DNA from: Klugiella xanthotipulae
GTDB lineage: Bacteria > Actinomycetota > Actinomycetes > Actinomycetales > Microbacteriaceae
Assembly: GCF_006716695.1 (NCBI RefSeq)
Contig: NZ_VFPN01000002.1
Span: 1 to 64,000 of the forward strand
DNA: 64,000 nt
Reading direction: 5' to 3'
The notes under the pieces are model-generated. The model searched no databases and was not told where the DNA came from. It saw only the letters and a list, made by a program, of their open reading frames with translations. Both the position numbers and the translations under genes were made by a program. Below, in pieces: positions 33,216 through 43,530 of this stretch (position 1 is its first letter; each line of letters starts with the position of its first letter).

Positions 33216-36176
33216 ATGACCGTTTCCCCGCCCGATTCCCACGGCGGTCTGACCCGCCCGGCTCTGTCCCTCGGTGAGGCGGCAGAGCTCCTTGCAACAC
33301 ACTACGGACAGACCGGCACCCTCACCGAGCTGGGCAGTCAGCAGGACCGCAACTTTCTCGTGCGGCTGACCTCGTCCGAGGGAGAGACAGAGGGAGAGAC
33401 CGAGAGCCGCTACCTCCTCAAAATCAGCAACGCTGCCTTTCCCCGCGCCGAGGTCGAGGCGCAGAACGCCATGATGGCAACCCTGTCGGCGGCGGGGCTC
33501 GACACACCACACCCCGTCCCGACCACGGACGGGCGGGAGATCGTAGCAGCAGAAATTGGCGGCATCCCCCACCTGGTGCGTCTCCTCACGTTTGTGCCGG
33601 GCACCCCCCTAATTGAACGAAGGTATCTTGCCCCCGCAACCATCCACGAACTCGGCAATCTGGCCGGGCGGGTATCGCAGAGCCTCACCGAGCTGCGGCA
33701 CCCTGGGCTGGAACGCACCCTGCAATGGGACCTCCGCCGGGGCGAGGAGGTCGTCAAGAACCTGCTGCACCGGGTACGGGACACCGATCGGCGTGACCGG
33801 ATCACGGATGCCGTGGCGGAGGTTACCCACGCCCTCGACCCCCTGCGCGACGCGCTCCCCGTACAGGCCGTCCACGGCGACCTCACCGACGACAATGTGG
33901 TGTGCACGCCGCGAAACTCCGGCCGACCCCGCCTGAGCGGGGTCATCGACCTGGGCGACGCCATGCTGAGTTGGCGTGTAGCGGAGTTAGCCGTGGCGTG
34001 CACGGCCGTGCTACACCGCGACCCCGGCTCTCCGTTGCTCGTGCTCCCCCTGATTGCCGCGTTCCACCAGCGTGTCCCCCTCACAGAAGCAGAGATTAGG
34101 GCGCTCTGGCCCCTCGTGCTGTTGCGCGGGGCCGTCCTCGTGGTGAGCGGTGAGGAACAGGTGGTGATTGATCCCGAAAACGAGTACGCGGCTGAGGCGA
34201 TCGAACGCGAGTGGAGCATCTTTGCCGCCGCCGCTACGCTCCCCGTGCCCGTTGCGGAGTCGGCGATTCGCGCCACCCTCGGGCTGGGCCCGGAGGCGTT
34301 CGGGGCGGGGTTACCGCCCCGAAGCCACCCCCTACTCACAGATATCCCGGCCCCCGTATCACTCGGCACCGAGAGCGAGGGGTTACACGCGGGGCGCTGG
34401 CTCACACCCGCCGAGACAATACCCGAGCTTGTGCGCGGGGCGCTCACAGAGCACTCAGCGGCGGTCATCCCGCACGGTGAGGCACAACTTACTCGGGCGA
34501 GCGCTCTCTCCCGGGAGGAGCCCCGGGGAGTGCCGCTCTTCTCGGAGCTCTTCACGCGAACACGCCTCGCGCTCCATGCGCCGTGGGCCGGGACCCTCAC
34601 GGTGACGGGACCTCACTCGCTGAGACTTGACGGCGACAGCCTGTCCCTACACCTGGATGGCGTGCGCCCCGCTGCAGGTGCTGGTCTGCTGAGCGCGGGC
34701 GAGGTGTGCGCCCACTCAGATGCCTCAACGGGCCTGGAACGGGGTACCCGGGTATGGGTGAGCCGCACAGGGGCGGTGCCCGCAGGGGCAGCCCCCGTAG
34801 AGTTTGTCCGCGCCTCGGAGGCTGATGCCTGGCACGCCCTCTACCTCGATCCGGCACCCCTCTACGGTCGGAGCCCCGTGGCCACCGCCCCAACCGCCGA
34901 ACTGCTGCGCCGTCGCGGTAATGCCTACGCGCAACTGCAGAGCCACTACTACGCCGAGCCGCCGCAGATCGAGCGCGGCTGGCGTGAGTTTCTGATCGAC
35001 ACCGACGGTCGTCCGTACCTCGACATGGTCAACAACGTCACACTACTCGGCCACGGACATCCGCGTGTGGCGGCGGCGGCGGCCGACCAGTGGCTGCGCC
35101 TCAACACCAACTCGCGCTTCCACTACGCCGCAGTGACCGAGCTGAGCGAGGCGCTTCTCGAGAAGGTTCCCGAGTCGCTCAATACCGTTCTGCTCGTCAA
35201 CAGCGGTAGTGAGGCCGTTGATCTGGCGCTGCGACTCGCGGCGGCGTACACCGACAGCCCCCATGTGATGTGCGTGCGTGAGTCATACCACGGTTGGTCC
35301 CTCGCCTCAGACGCCGTATCGCTATCCACCTCAGACAACCCCCTCGCAGCCTCCACTCGTCCCTCCTGGGTACACGCGGTCGATGCCCCCAACGCCTATC
35401 GGGGCACCCACCGCGGGACCGATAGCGGAGGGCGCTACGCCGCGGATGCGGTGGCTCGGCTGGGCGAGCTGGCAATCGAGGGCATCCGGATCGGCACGTT
35501 CATCGCGGAGCCGCGCAACGGTAACGCGGGCGGCATCGGCATCCCGAGCGAATACCTGCCAACCGTCTACAGCGCCATTCGGGCCGCGGGCGGCGTGTGC
35601 ATCTCGGACGAGGTTCAGGTGGGGTACGGTCGCTTGGGCGCACACTTTTGGGGTTTCGAGGAGCACGGAGTGGTGCCCGATATCATCACGGTGGCCAAGG
35701 CGATGGGCAACGGGCATCCGCTCGGGGCGGTGATCACCCGTCGCGACATTGCCGAAGCTCTCTCTGAGCAAGGCTCCTTCTTCTCCTCCGCGGGCGGAAG
35801 CACGCTGAGCGCCCGGATTGGCTCAACCGTACTGCGGGTGCTTGACGAGGAGGGCCTCCAGGAGAATGCCCAGCAGGTTGGTGGCGTTCTCACCGACGGG
35901 CTCCGCGCACTCGCTGAACGCCACCCTATGATCGGTGCCCTGCACGGGAAGGGCCTCTACCAGGGGGTTGAGCTCGTCCGGGACCGCGAAACACTCGAAC
36001 CAGCGAGCGTGGAAACACCGCTGATCTGTGACCGGATGCGCGAACTTGGTGTCATAGTGCAGCCAACGGGCGACCGGCAGAACGTCCTCAAGGTCAAACC
36101 GCCCATGTGCTTCACCGTGGAGAGCGCCCGCTACTTTGTGCGCTGCCTTGACGAGGTCCTCACCCACGGCTGGTAG
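33216..36176 (+). CDS. Three-domain fusion: APH-like kinase, degenerate M23-like domain, class III aminotransferase
   Basis: The ATG at 33216 follows CGGAGA and gives 986 residues. Residues about 15-330 form an aminoglycoside phosphotransferase/choline kinase-like domain with AVHGDLTDDNVV (catalytic loop, near 222) and GVIDLGDAMLSW (metal site, near 245). Residues about 385-545 correspond to the peptidase M23-like middle domain of this fusion family, but no zinc-binding HxH is left. Residues about 575-985 form a class III PLP aminotransferase with MVNNVTLLGHGHPRV, SGSEAVDLALRLAAAYT, CISDEVQVGYGRLG and the Schiff-base Lys in TVAKAMGNGHPLGAV. Similar trimodular proteins are known; related enzymes include ethanolamine-phosphate and hydroxylysine-phosphate lyases, where kinase plus lyase would make sense. 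The substrate is unknown. Confidence 0.88.
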   Translation: MTVSPPDSHGGLTRPALSLGEAAELLATHYGQTGTLTELGSQQDRNFLVRLTSSEGETEGETESRYLLKISNAAFPRAEVEAQNAMMATLSAAGLDTPHPVPTTDGREIVAAEIGGIPHLVRLLTFVPGTPLIERRYLAPATIHELGNLAGRVSQSLTELRHPGLERTLQWDLRRGEEVVKNLLHRVRDTDRRDRITDAVAEVTHALDPLRDALPVQAVHGDLTDDNVVCTPRNSGRPRLSGVIDLGDAMLSWRVAELAVACTAVLHRDPGSPLLVLPLIAAFHQRVPLTEAEIRALWPLVLLRGAVLVVSGEEQVVIDPENEYAAEAIEREWSIFAAAATLPVPVAESAIRATLGLGPEAFGAGLPPRSHPLLTDIPAPVSLGTESEGLHAGRWLTPAETIPELVRGALTEHSAAVIPHGEAQLTRASALSREEPRGVPLFSELFTRTRLALHAPWAGTLTVTGPHSLRLDGDSLSLHLDGVRPAAGAGLLSAGEVCAHSDASTGLERGTRVWVSRTGAVPAGAAPVEFVRASEADAWHALYLDPAPLYGRSPVATAPTAELLRRRGNAYAQLQSHYYAEPPQIERGWREFLIDTDGRPYLDMVNNVTLLGHGHPRVAAAAADQWLRLNTNSRFHYAAVTELSEALLEKVPESLNTVLLVNSGSEAVDLALRLAAAYTDSPHVMCVRESYHGWSLASDAVSLSTSDNPLAASTRPSWVHAVDAPNAYRGTHRGTDSGGRYAADAVARLGELAIEGIRIGTFIAEPRNGNAGGIGIPSEYLPTVYSAIRAAGGVCISDEVQVGYGRLGAHFWGFEEHGVVPDIITVAKAMGNGHPLGAVITRRDIAEALSEQGSFFSSAGGSTLSARIGSTVLRVLDEEGLQENAQQVGGVLTDGLRALAERHPMIGALHGKGLYQGVELVRDRETLEPASVETPLICDRMRELGVIVQPTGDRQNVLKVKPPMCFTVESARYFVRCLDEVLTHGW

Positions 36177-36191
36177 CCCGGTCACCACGCG

Positions 36192-36224
36192 CGAGGGCCT
36201 CGGGGCATAGCCCCGAGGCCCTCG
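36192..36224. terminator. Bidirectional terminator between the fusion gene and the APC permease gene
   Basis: Arms CGAGGGCCTCGGGG (36192-36205) and its complement (36211-36224) enclose a 5-nt loop between convergent genes. Confidence 0.85.
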
Positions 36225-36236
36225 TACCGAGGCCCG

Positions 36237-37805
36237 CTACTCGTCGATCGTGAGCAGCGGTGTTCCCTGCTTAAGGATCTCTCCGCGGAAAAACGCCGGA
36301 TAGCGCCAGCGCATGATGAACATGACCACCACGCCCAGCAAGAGCACCCCCACACCGAGCACAAAGACGAGACCCAGCTGGTAGGCGTCCGGTCCGCTAC
36401 CAAAGGTGATCGCTGATCCGCTACCAAACTCGGGATCCATACTGTCGATTGCCGTCTGAATGAACGTGATGAACAGGAAGATACCGCCAAGGCCGGGCAT
36501 CAGAATCTTCAGGAAGAACGCCTTCGCCGAGGTGAAAGCCTCCCTCCGGAAGTACCACACGCAGGCAAACGCCGTGATGCCGTAGTAGAAGCAGACCATC
36601 ATGCCGAGGGCCGTGATGGTATCCCACAAGACGTTCTCACTGACGACCCGCATCACCGCGTAGAAGGCCGAGGCAACAATCGCCGAGACAAAGATTGCGT
36701 AGGAGGGCGAGGTGTAGCGCGGGCTGATCGTCGCATATTTGGCCGGAAGCGCCTTATAGTGCCCCATAGCAAGCAGGGTACGGGCGGGCGAAACCGCCGT
36801 GGACTGCAACGATGCGGCCGAGCTCGCGAGCACCGCGAGAGCGAGCAGGATACCGGCCGACCCCATCACGGGATGAGCGAGCGCCGCAAACACATTGTCT
36901 GCGATATCGGCGTTCCCGAGGCCCGTCGCCCCGTCGCCCACGCCGGCGAAGGCCACCGTGGCCGTGCCAATCGCCACGTAGAACCCCACGAGCAGGAAGA
37001 TGAGGATAGTCGCGGCCTTACCCGAGGTACTCGACTTGCCCTTCGACTCTTTCGTCTCCTCGTTCATGGTGAGCACGGTGTCCCAGCCCCAATACACGAA
37101 GATAGAGACGGCGATACCGGCGGAGAAGGCCGAGAACGAGGACACCTCAAACGGGTTAAACCAGCTGAGCTGAACCGGAATCGAGTCGGGGTTGCTCCCA
37201 CCGTAGGCCCCGGTAAAAGCGGCGACAATAAACCAGACCAGGATGAGCATCTGGAAGGCCACGATCACGTATTGGAACGCCTTGGTGGAGGTCATCCCTC
37301 GATACGAAATCCACGTGGCGATCGCCATAAAACTCAGACAGGTGAGGATATTGACCCAGACAATTTTCCCCCAGTCTGCAATCTCCGGATTCTGGAAGAT
37401 CTGCGAAAGCGCCAGATACAAGAACTCGACCGCGATACCGGCCAGGTTGGACAACACCAGAACGGTCGCGGCGATCAGCCCCCAGCCACCCATCCAGCCA
37501 ATCCACGGCCCAAACGCGCGCGTAGCCCAGGTAAACGAGGTGCCCGAATCGGGCATGGCCTTGTTGAGAGCACGATAACCCATCGCCACCAGGAACATGG
37601 GGATGAACCCCACGATGAAGATGGCAGGAAGCTGTGTGCCCACCTCGGAGGCGGCCGGGCCCAGCGCCGCCGTGAGGGTATACGCGGGGGCACAGCACGA
37701 GAGCCCAATCACCACGGCACCGAGAACACCGACAGAGCCCTCCGTCAGGCCCTTCTTAGAGATGCCACTATCATCGGCCTGAACAGTATCCACTACCTCG
37801 GTCAC
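36237..37805 (-). CDS. APC family amino acid/amine permease
   Basis: The 522-residue protein has about 12 hydrophobic helices of the LeuT-like APC fold. The first helix region VIGLSCCAPAYTLTAALGP and MPDSGTSFTWATRAFGPWIG (near residue 88) are family marks. The GTG start overlaps the stop of the universal stress protein gene by 4 bp (GTGA), so both are made together. The long stretch ends with a C-terminal tail on the cytoplasmic side. Its convergent neighbour is a kinase-aminotransferase fusion, and amine or amino acid permeases often lie near such fusions, so the permease may bring in its substrate. This is inference. Confidence 0.88.
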   Translation of the reverse strand: MTEVVDTVQADDSGISKKGLTEGSVGVLGAVVIGLSCCAPAYTLTAALGPAASEVGTQLPAIFIVGFIPMFLVAMGYRALNKAMPDSGTSFTWATRAFGPWIGWMGGWGLIAATVLVLSNLAGIAVEFLYLALSQIFQNPEIADWGKIVWVNILTCLSFMAIATWISYRGMTSTKAFQYVIVAFQMLILVWFIVAAFTGAYGGSNPDSIPVQLSWFNPFEVSSFSAFSAGIAVSIFVYWGWDTVLTMNEETKESKGKSSTSGKAATILIFLLVGFYVAIGTATVAFAGVGDGATGLGNADIADNVFAALAHPVMGSAGILLALAVLASSAASLQSTAVSPARTLLAMGHYKALPAKYATISPRYTSPSYAIFVSAIVASAFYAVMRVVSENVLWDTITALGMMVCFYYGITAFACVWYFRREAFTSAKAFFLKILMPGLGGIFLFITFIQTAIDSMDPEFGSGSAITFGSGPDAYQLGLVFVLGVGVLLLGVVVMFIMRWRYPAFFRGEILKQGTPLLTIDE

Positions 37806-38740
37806 AGCTCTGTACCACCCTCTTCGCGATGCTGCTCGGATGCCCGAGTGTCATCGGTGACAAACGGGTTGAGGTGGCCTGGCAGACTGTAGCGCCGCGG
37901 AACAACCACCATCGGGACGGGCAGCGCGCGCAACATCTTGTTCGCCGTGCTCCCCAGGAAAAGTTTCTGACGTTCCGCCAGGCGGCTGGAGCCCACAATC
38001 ACGATCTCATGCTCATCCCAGTCAAGCGACTCGACGGCGTCCTCAATCGTCGCACCGTGTGCCGCCTGGGCGGTGGCAACCGACCCCGCAGGCAGAACCT
38101 CCAGGGCTTCCGCCTTCACGGAATCCGCGTGGGCCTGCGCCCGCTCAACGGCCGCGGTGCTGTTCTCGGCACCAGCTCCCAGGGCCAGCAACGAGATAAT
38201 ACGCAGCGGGATACCCCGGTTGGCACACGAAGTGAGACCCACCTCCAGGATCGCCTCGGCCCCCTCCCGGCTGCCCACCGCACAGGTGATACGCGAAATC
38301 GCACCGCTCGATCCGTAGCCCAACGGTGCGATGGCCACGGGGGTAGTCGAGGCGTGCAGCAGGCCATTGGCCACATTTCCCACGGTCGAGCGATGAAACA
38401 GCCCGCCCTTGGCGGTGCCGATGACGATCATGGCGGCGCGCAACTCAACGGCCGCGGCCATCAAACCCTCGGCGAACGAGTGGGCGTAGCGAATCTCGGC
38501 GGTGACGGCGATACCCTCCGGCACGAGCGCAACCCCCTCGAGCAGCCACTCCTGAGCCTGCTGGGCAAGGATATCCTCGAAGTCGCGCTCGGGCGGGTAG
38601 ACCGCCTGAAACGGCTCGGCGGGGGGAAGCACCATCACGAGGGTGAGGGTGGCCTTCTGTCCGCGGGCGAAGGTGAGCGCCAGGTCAACCGCATTGCGGC
38701 CCCGGTCGTCCGCGGTATAACCCACTACATAGCGCATCAA
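37802..38740 (-). CDS. Universal stress protein with two UspA domains
   Basis: The 312-residue protein carries two tandem UspA domains. Domain 1 (about residues 1-145) begins MRYVVGYTADDRGRNAVDLAL and has the nucleotide-loop pattern MIVIGTAKGGLFHRSTVGNV (near 108). Domain 2 (about 150-285) ends in EIVIVGSSRLAERQKLFLGS, where the glycine-rich loop is less typical. Such proteins bind ATP or other nucleotides and modulate stress survival or a partner. Coupled translation with the APC permease suggests that it regulates that permease, as reported for other Usp-transporter pairs. The promoter region contains three repeats with 31-bp spacing. Confidence 0.88.
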   Translation of the reverse strand: MMRYVVGYTADDRGRNAVDLALTFARGQKATLTLVMVLPPAEPFQAVYPPERDFEDILAQQAQEWLLEGVALVPEGIAVTAEIRYAHSFAEGLMAAAVELRAAMIVIGTAKGGLFHRSTVGNVANGLLHASTTPVAIAPLGYGSSGAISRITCAVGSREGAEAILEVGLTSCANRGIPLRIISLLALGAGAENSTAAVERAQAHADSVKAEALEVLPAGSVATAQAAHGATIEDAVESLDWDEHEIVIVGSSRLAERQKLFLGSTANKMLRALPVPMVVVPRRYSLPGHLNPFVTDDTRASEQHREEGGTEL

Positions 38741-38861
38741 TTGCCCTACTTTCTCAGCCGGAGGCTGCTTTCATCTTTGAAATCAGTGCCCGAGACCGCA
38801 TCACGGCCACCGCTCGGGCGGTCAGCGGATGCCATCTGAGGGGCAAATCCACAGTTGGATA

Positions 38862-38867
38862 AGCATA
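38862..38867 (-). promoter_or_regulatory. -10 box TATGCT for the usp-APC operon
   Basis: TATGCT on the minus strand lies next to the first of three phased repeats, 122 bp before the usp start. This gives a leader of about 115 nt. Confidence 0.4.
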
Positions 38868-38870
38868 ACC

Positions 38871-38943
38871 CAACGAATTTGATAACCGCTACAAATTCAT
38901 ACAACGAAATGCGCACACTTTAAGAAGAACAGCAACGAATTTA
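38871..38943. repeat. Three direct repeats CAACGAAWT with 31-bp period
   Basis: CAACGAATT at 38871, CAACGAAAT at 38902 and CAACGAATT at 38933 are spaced exactly 31 bp, about three helical turns, so they face the same side of the DNA. They lie in the most AT-rich part of the 319-bp gap between usp and gcvP and directly upstream of a possible -10 box. A palindrome GTCTCG-ctcga-CGAGAC (38952-38968) follows. Confidence 0.6.
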
Positions 38944-39009
38944 GTTGTCTTGTCTCGCTCGACGAGACAGATCACCCGCCCGTGGTGCCCCGTAGCCGGA
39001 TGCCCACAA

Positions 39010-39042
39010 ACGCGGATGCTCCGACATTCGGAGCATCCGCGT
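39010..39042 (-). terminator. Terminator after gcvP
   Basis: Arms 39010-39024 and 39029-39042 pair over about 14 bp. Both arms contain the octamer GCGGATGC or its complement. Confidence 0.7.
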
Positions 39043-39059
39043 CTTTCCGTCAACCTGAG

Positions 39060-41960
39060 TCAGGCAAACGCCTCGGGCGGCGGGCAGGAACAGAAAAGAT
39101 TGCGGTCACCGTACGCCTGGTCAATCCGGCGCACCGGCACCCAGTACTTGTTGCGCACAATCGTGGGCACTGGATACGCGGCCTGTTCGCGCGTATAGGC
39201 GTGCGACCACTCCCCCGCGATGAGCGCGTGCGCGGTGTGCGGTGCCGCCACGAGGGGGTTATCATCAGCCGGAAACGCGCCGGCAGCCACAGCATCCGCC
39301 TCAGCCCTGATCGAGATCATGGCCTCAATAAAACGGTCAAGCTCAGCAAGATCCTCGCTCTCGGTCGGCTCAACCATGAGCGTGCCCGCAACGGGGAATG
39401 ACATCGTGGGCGCGTGGAAACCGTAGTCGATCAGACGTTTCGCCACATCGTCCACCGTGATACCCGTGGCTTCTTTCAGGGGCCGCAGGTCGAGGATGCA
39501 CTCGTGCGCGACGAGACCGGCATCCCCCGTGTAGAGCACCGGATAGTGGTCACGTAGACGCGCCGCGATGTAGTTGGCGGCGAGCACGGCCGCCCCCGTC
39601 GCCTCTACCAGACCGGCCTCACCCATCATCCGTATGTAGGCCCAGGAGATGGGCAGAATGCTCGGGCTGCCGAATGGCGCGGCCGACACCGGGGTGCCGC
39701 CATGCTCGATCATGCCCGCACCGCCGTCCGCGGTGCGGGCGGGGTGGGCGTTACGCTGCGCGAGCGGATGCCCGGGTAAGAACGGGGCCAGATGAGCCTT
39801 CGCCGCCACGGGTCCCACACCGGGTCCGCCGCCACCGTGCGGGATGCAGAACGTCTTGTGCAGATTGAGGTGCGACACATCGCCACCAAAATCGCCGAAG
39901 CGAGCATACCCGAGGAGTGCGTTGAGATTGGCCCCGTCCACGTAGACCTGACCGCCCGCCTCGTGCACAGCTTCGGTGATCGCGACGACCTCATGCTCGT
40001 ATACACCGTGCGTGGACGGGTAGGTGATCATGAGCGCGGCGAGAGTGGCGGCGTGCTGCGTAATCTTGGCGCGCAGATCATCAAGATCCACGTTACCGGC
40101 CGCGTCACAGGCGACTACCACAACCCTCATCCCGGCAAGCACGGCCGAGGCCGCATTGGTGCCGTGCGCGCTCGACGGGATGAGACACACCGTACGATCC
40201 GCCGCACCGTTGGCCCGGTGGTAACCGCGAATCGCTAGGAGGCCCGCAAGCTCCCCCTGACTGCCCGCGTTGGGCTGGAGCGACACGGTGTCGTAGCCTG
40301 TGAGCTCCGTGAGCCAGCGCTCAAGTTGGGTGATGAGTTCGAGCGAACCCGCAACGTCTGACTCGGGGGCAAAGGGGTGCAGGGCCGCAAACTCTGGCCA
40401 GGTGACGGCCTCCATCTCGCTTGCCGCGTTGAGCTTCATGGTGCACGAGCCGAGCGGGATCATGCCGCGATCAAGCGCATAGTCTTTGTCTGCCAGCCGC
40501 TTCAGATAGCGCATCATGGCGGTCTCAGAGTGGTGGGTGTTGAAGACGGGATGCGTCAGATAAGCCGAGGTACGGGCCAACCCGGGAGGAAGCGGCCACT
40601 CCCCTGGGACACCGACGATCCCTCCCGACACACCAAAACACACCGCAACACGGGCAAGCTCTTCCGCCGTGGTTGTTTCATCCACTGACAGCTGCACCAC
40701 GTCACCGCTGATCGGCCAGAGGTTGATACCTGCCTCGTGTGCGGCGGTCACAATCGCGGATGCACGGCCGGGCACCCGCACCTGGAGGGTATCAAAGACC
40801 GCGGAGTGTACAACTTCGACACCGGCTGCGGTGAGCGCGGCAGCCAGAGCGGCGGTCGAAGCGGCCACCCTCTCGGCAATCCTCCGCAGCCCGGTGGGGC
40901 CGTGATACACGGCATACATGGATGCCATCACGGCCAGGAGCACCTGGGCCGTACAAATGTTGGAGGTGGCCTTTTCGCGACGGATGTGCTGCTCTCGCAC
41001 CTGCAGGGTGAGGCGGTAGGCGGGGTTACCATCGGCATCCACGCTCACCCCCACGAGACGTCCGGGCATCTGGCGCTCCAGACCGGCCCGCACGGCCAAG
41101 TAGCCGGCATGCGGGCCACCGAAGCCCAGGGGAACCCCAAAACGCTGGCTCGTACCGACCGCCACATCAGCCCCCAACTCGCCCGGCGAAGTCATGAGCG
41201 TCAGCGCCAACAGGTCCGCTGCGACCACGGCGATGCCACGGGCCTCACGGACGGCGGCGATCACGGATGCCGGGTTCCACACCCGACCCGAAGCCGCAGG
41301 ATACTGCACAAAAACGCCAAAAGCCTCGGGCAGCTCGGCCGCCCCCGTGTCGGCTATCGCGGCGAGGTCACGCTCCAGAACCGTGATACCGAGCGGCTCG
41401 GCGCGCGCCGCCAAGAGAGCCTTCGTCTGAGGGAGGGCATCGGTGTCCACAATGAACACCGGGGTCTTCACCGGGGAGGCACGGCGGGCCAGCAGCATTG
41501 CCTCGACCACGGCGGTACCTTCGTCGAGCATTGACGCGTTGGCGGTACCAAGACCCGTGAGGTCGGTCACCATGGTCTGGAAGTTGAGCAGAGCCTCCAG
41601 CCGGCCCTGCGAGATCTCGGGCTGATACGGCGTGTAGGCCGTGTACCAACTGGGATTTTCAAGCACGTTGCGCGTGATCACCGCGGGAGTGACGGTGCCG
41701 TAATATCCCAGCCCAATCATCGAGCGACGCACAGTGTTGCGCGCGGCCAGCTCGCGCAGCTCGGCCAGCGCCTCGGTTTCGGTCGCGGCCGGTGGCAGAG
41801 GGCTACCGCCCCGGGCACGAAAATTCTCCAGGTGAATAGCCCGAGGCACGGCCGCGCGCACCAGGTCATCCACACTCGCGTACCCGAGGGTCGCCAGCAT
41901 GGTGTACTGGGAGGGCGCATCGGTGCCGATATGACGTTCGGCAAATCTCTCCTGAGTCAT
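39060..41960 (-). CDS. gcvP: Glycine dehydrogenase (decarboxylating), P protein
   Basis: The P protein decarboxylates glycine with PLP and passes the aminomethyl group to lipoyl-GcvH. The single 966-residue chain is the fused, homodimeric type. It begins [17 protein letters not shown], the usual N-terminal motif. Catalytic landmarks: [20 protein letters not shown] near residue 83, the second-half block [21 protein letters not shown] near 507 (shortened here as [14 protein letters not shown]), and the PLP lysine in [20 protein letters not shown] near 700. The C-terminal region has [20 protein letters not shown]. The gene starts 14 bp after gcvH on the same operon under the glycine riboswitch. 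Confidence 0.96.
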   Translation of the reverse strand: MTQERFAERHIGTDAPSQYTMLATLGYASVDDLVRAAVPRAIHLENFRARGGSPLPPAATETEALAELRELAARNTVRRSMIGLGYYGTVTPAVITRNVLENPSWYTAYTPYQPEISQGRLEALLNFQTMVTDLTGLGTANASMLDEGTAVVEAMLLARRASPVKTPVFIVDTDALPQTKALLAARAEPLGITVLERDLAAIADTGAAELPEAFGVFVQYPAASGRVWNPASVIAAVREARGIAVVAADLLALTLMTSPGELGADVAVGTSQRFGVPLGFGGPHAGYLAVRAGLERQMPGRLVGVSVDADGNPAYRLTLQVREQHIRREKATSNICTAQVLLAVMASMYAVYHGPTGLRRIAERVAASTAALAAALTAAGVEVVHSAVFDTLQVRVPGRASAIVTAAHEAGINLWPISGDVVQLSVDETTTAEELARVAVCFGVSGGIVGVPGEWPLPPGLARTSAYLTHPVFNTHHSETAMMRYLKRLADKDYALDRGMIPLGSCTMKLNAASEMEAVTWPEFAALHPFAPESDVAGSLELITQLERWLTELTGYDTVSLQPNAGSQGELAGLLAIRGYHRANGAADRTVCLIPSSAHGTNAASAVLAGMRVVVVACDAAGNVDLDDLRAKITQHAATLAALMITYPSTHGVYEHEVVAITEAVHEAGGQVYVDGANLNALLGYARFGDFGGDVSHLNLHKTFCIPHGGGGPGVGPVAAKAHLAPFLPGHPLAQRNAHPARTADGGAGMIEHGGTPVSAAPFGSPSILPISWAYIRMMGEAGLVEATGAAVLAANYIAARLRDHYPVLYTGDAGLVAHECILDLRPLKEATGITVDDVAKRLIDYGFHAPTMSFPVAGTLMVEPTESEDLAELDRFIEAMISIRAEADAVAAGAFPADDNPLVAAPHTAHALIAGEWSHAYTREQAAYPVPTIVRNKYWVPVRRIDQAYGDRNLFCSCPPPEAFA

Positions 41961-41974
41961 CGAAGGGTCTCTCC

Positions 41975-42349
41975 CTATTCGCCCACGAGGGCATCGTACT
42001 CGGCTGCGCTCAACAGACCCTCGGGGGCCGCGTCAAGGCGCACCCGCACGAGCCAGCCCGCACCGAAGGGGTCGCTGTTGACCAGCTCGGGCGATTCGGC
42101 CACGGCCCGGTTCGACTCCAGGATGCTGCCGTTGGCGGGGGCGAGCAACTCGCCCACCGACTTGGTTGACTCGATCTCACCCACAACCGCACCGGCGATC
42201 ATGGCATCGTCCACCTCGGGCAGCTCGACAAAGACCACATCTCCCAGTTGATCGGCCGCGTAGTTGGTGATGCCCACCGTTGCGGTGTCACCGTCGATCA
42301 GTAGCCACTCGTGCTCGGAGGTGTACGTGAGGTTCTCGGGAACGGGCAT
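41975..42349 (-). CDS. gcvH: Glycine cleavage system H protein
   Basis: The 124-residue H protein carries the lipoyl arm that shuttles the aminomethyl intermediate among P, T and L proteins. The lipoylation site normally reads ESTKSVSD or similar with Lys; here it is [15 protein letters not shown] near residue 62, with the Lys present. The start [21 protein letters not shown] is canonical, and the tail SAAEYDALV is normal. The gene lies one base after gcvT and 14 bp before gcvP. The L protein (dihydrolipoamide dehydrogenase) is not in the window. Confidence 0.96.
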   Translation of the reverse strand: MPVPENLTYTSEHEWLLIDGDTATVGITNYAADQLGDVVFVELPEVDDAMIAGAVVGEIESTKSVGELLAPANGSILESNRAVAESPELVNSDPFGAGWLVRVRLDAAPEGLLSAAEYDALVGE

Positions 42350-42350
42350 G

Positions 42351-43469
42351 TTATTTCTTCTCTCTGCGATAGAACGGGAGTGCGGTCACGGCGAAGCTGA
42401 GGCGCTTGCCACGGATATCGACGGAAACCTCGGTACCGGGTTCGGCCAGTGAGGGCTCCACAAAGGCGAGGGCAATGGGATGCCCCAGCGTGGGCGAGAG
42501 CGCCCCGCTCGTAATGATTCCCGCCGGTTTATTCTCCGACACGGACGCGAAAACGGGATAGCCAGCCCGCGCCGCCCGCCGCCCCTCGGCGGCGAGGCCC
42601 ACCAGCCGCCAGGCCCCGTCGGCCGGTCCCACCTCGGTGCCCTCACGACCCACGAAACTGTCTTGTGATGTAAGCGCCACCACCCGGTCGAGACCTGCCT
42701 GGGCGGGAAAGACATCGAGCGACAACTCGTGACCGTACAGCGGCATCCCGGCTTCCAAGCGCAGCGTGTCGCGGCACGCAAGACCTGCGGGAACCAGGCC
42801 AAGACCCGCACCCGCGAGAGCCACGGCCGCCCACATCGCCGCGGCGGACTCGGCTGCGATGTAGAGCTCAAAACCGTCCTCCCCCGTGTAGCCGGTGCGG
42901 CCCACAAGCAGGGGAACACCGGAGAAACTCCCGGAGGTTGAGCGGTAATACTTCAGCTCGTCAAGCGGAATCTCGACGGTCAGCCCTGTGGTTTGCTCCA
43001 ACACCGCCTGTGCTCGGGGGCCCTGCACAGCGATCAGCGCGTAATCGTCGCTGCGGTCGGTCACGGCTACATCGAAGCCGACGGCCCGCTCCACGAGGGC
43101 GCGGACAGCTGCGAACCTATTCCCCGCGTTGGCCACCACCAGGTAGGAGTGATGGGTCAACCGGTAGACCACGAGGTCGTCAATCACCGTGCCGCGCTCG
43201 GTAAGCAGCAGGGAGTATTTGGCCTGCCCGATCATCGCGGTAGAGAGGAGACCCGCCAACGCATAGTCAAGAAAGGCTGGCGCCTCTGGACCCTCAACAA
43301 TAATCTCGGCCATGTGCGAGATATCGAAGAGACCTGCGGCCGTGCGCACGGCGTGGTGCTCCGCGAGGTCGCTCGTGTAGCGCACGGGCATCTGCCAACC
43401 GGCAAAGTCAGTAAAGGTGGCACCCGCTGCCACATGGGTGTGGTGGAGCGGGCTGAGATGGTCTGTCAC
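42351..43469 (-). CDS. gcvT: Aminomethyltransferase, glycine cleavage T protein
   Basis: The T protein transfers the methylene group to tetrahydrofolate and releases ammonia. The GTG at 43469 follows GGGAGAA and gives 372 residues. Conserved blocks: [20 protein letters not shown] near residue 22, [12 protein letters not shown] near 43, the folate-site segment [16 protein letters not shown] near 190, and [17 protein letters not shown] near 230 with the catalytic Asp region. It is first in the gcvT-gcvH-gcvP operon, 62 nt after the riboswitch end. Confidence 0.95.
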   Translation of the reverse strand: MTDHLSPLHHTHVAAGATFTDFAGWQMPVRYTSDLAEHHAVRTAAGLFDISHMAEIIVEGPEAPAFLDYALAGLLSTAMIGQAKYSLLLTERGTVIDDLVVYRLTHHSYLVVANAGNRFAAVRALVERAVGFDVAVTDRSDDYALIAVQGPRAQAVLEQTTGLTVEIPLDELKYYRSTSGSFSGVPLLVGRTGYTGEDGFELYIAAESAAAMWAAVALAGAGLGLVPAGLACRDTLRLEAGMPLYGHELSLDVFPAQAGLDRVVALTSQDSFVGREGTEVGPADGAWRLVGLAAEGRRAARAGYPVFASVSENKPAGIITSGALSPTLGHPIALAFVEPSLAEPGTEVSVDIRGKRLSFAVTALPFYRREKK

Positions 43470-43530
43470 GAGAGTTCTCCCTGGGCACAAAATCGGTGTC
43501 AGCATCCGTCTGCGGCGACGATGCTCTGAG

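Noticed and set aside
36759-37892. Open frame of 377 codons opposite the APC permease gene
   Set aside because: Charged, His-rich mirror of a membrane protein; no support.
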